Positions 22,182-22,295 of a stretch of 22,295 nucleotides of DNA are shown here, piece by piece. The DNA is from Planctomycetes bacterium UBA7888 (GTDB lineage: Bacteria > Planctomycetota > UBA1135). How positions within the stretch are numbered: position 1 is the stretch's first letter; each line of letters begins with the position of its first letter. The notes beneath the pieces were generated by a model. The model worked only from the letters and a program-made list of their open reading frames with translations. It was not told where the DNA came from and did not search any database. The stretch lies in assembly GCA_002500505.1 (NCBI GenBank), contig DLRM01000055.1, positions 10,599 to 32,893 on the forward strand, written 5' to 3'. The translations under genes and the position numbers were made by a program.

Positions 22182-22295
22182 AAGACTTCTTCTTGCTCTG
22201 GCTTGGGGCCAGTATTCATTTGCGTCATGAACTGGGAAAGGCCCATGCGCCCGAACATGTCCAGCATGGGTACCACTTCAATGACTGTTCTATCG
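22178..22295 (-). CDS. Unrecognised protein, C-terminal 38 residues
   Basis: An open frame on the minus strand entering from the window edge and ending in TAG at 22180-22178. It encodes DRTVIEVVPMLDMFGRM, then GLSQFMTQMNTGPKPEQEEVF. The segment is Met-rich and ends in an acidic tail, with no recognisable motif. Its reality is supported by an uninterrupted frame to the window edge and a tight convergent arrangement with dus (4-nt overlap, CTAA). The product cannot be named from this fragment. Confidence 0.5.
   Translation of the reverse strand, partial: DRTVIEVVPMLDMFGRMGLSQFMTQMNTGPKPEQEEVF

Noticed and set aside
1..22295. Mobile elements, CRISPR arrays, tRNA or rRNA genes
   Set aside because: No transposase or integrase motif, no regularly spaced repeats and no tRNA-like cloverleaf or rRNA segments were seen. 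Intergenic gaps are all shorter than 160 nt.

Overview
The window comes from an aerobic, Gram-negative-type bacterium. It encodes most of an aerobic respiratory chain: a type-A2 caa3 cytochrome c oxidase, a complete alternative complex III (quinol:cytochrome c oxidoreductase), a succinate dehydrogenase, and the tail of a heme O synthase. ACIII in place of bc1, an actD-actE fusion, and a secreted M60-like (TCAF/enhancin-type) peptidase fit the PVC superphylum, most likely Planctomycetota. That placement is inference from gene content and has low confidence. I see no tRNA, rRNA, CRISPR array, insertion sequence or phage gene.

Layout. Positions 1-120 (+) hold the 3' end of a ctaB-like gene. Positions 148-5848 (-) are a caa3 oxidase operon, transcribed as small membrane protein, SCO assembly factor, subunit II with fused cytochrome c, subunit I, subunit III, subunit IV, and a second divergent subunit III paralogue. 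Genes overlap by ATGA or are separated by 15 nt or less. Positions 5909-6358 (+) encode an Rrf2-family regulator, divergent from the oxidase operon. The 60-bp gap contains a perfectly palindromic double -10 element that would make the regulator transcript leaderless. Positions 6384-14499 (-) are the ACIII operon, transcribed as cytochrome c lipoprotein, actA, actB, actC, actDE fusion, actF. Positions 14639-18110 (+) are sdhC-sdhA-sdhB, with ATGA overlaps. The anchor is the five-helix actinobacterial Sdh1 type, and the codon composition is visibly more GC-rich than its surroundings. Positions 18137-22181 (+) carry a CYTH-domain protein whose start is probably not AUG/GUG/UUG, a glyoxalase-like protein, the M60-like peptidase and a tRNA-dihydrouridine synthase. 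Positions 22178-22295 (-) are the 3' end of an unrecognised gene convergent with dus.

How the genes work together. SDH passes electrons from succinate to the quinone pool. ACIII oxidises quinol through ActC/ActF and the ActB Fe-S chain, and delivers electrons to the hemes of ActA and ActE. The heme domain fused to oxidase subunit II accepts them, possibly directly in an ACIII-caa3 supercomplex or through the extra cytochrome c lipoprotein. SCO loads copper into the oxidase, and the CtaB product supplies heme O, the precursor of heme A. The Rrf2 protein, encoded between the two operons, is the obvious candidate regulator.
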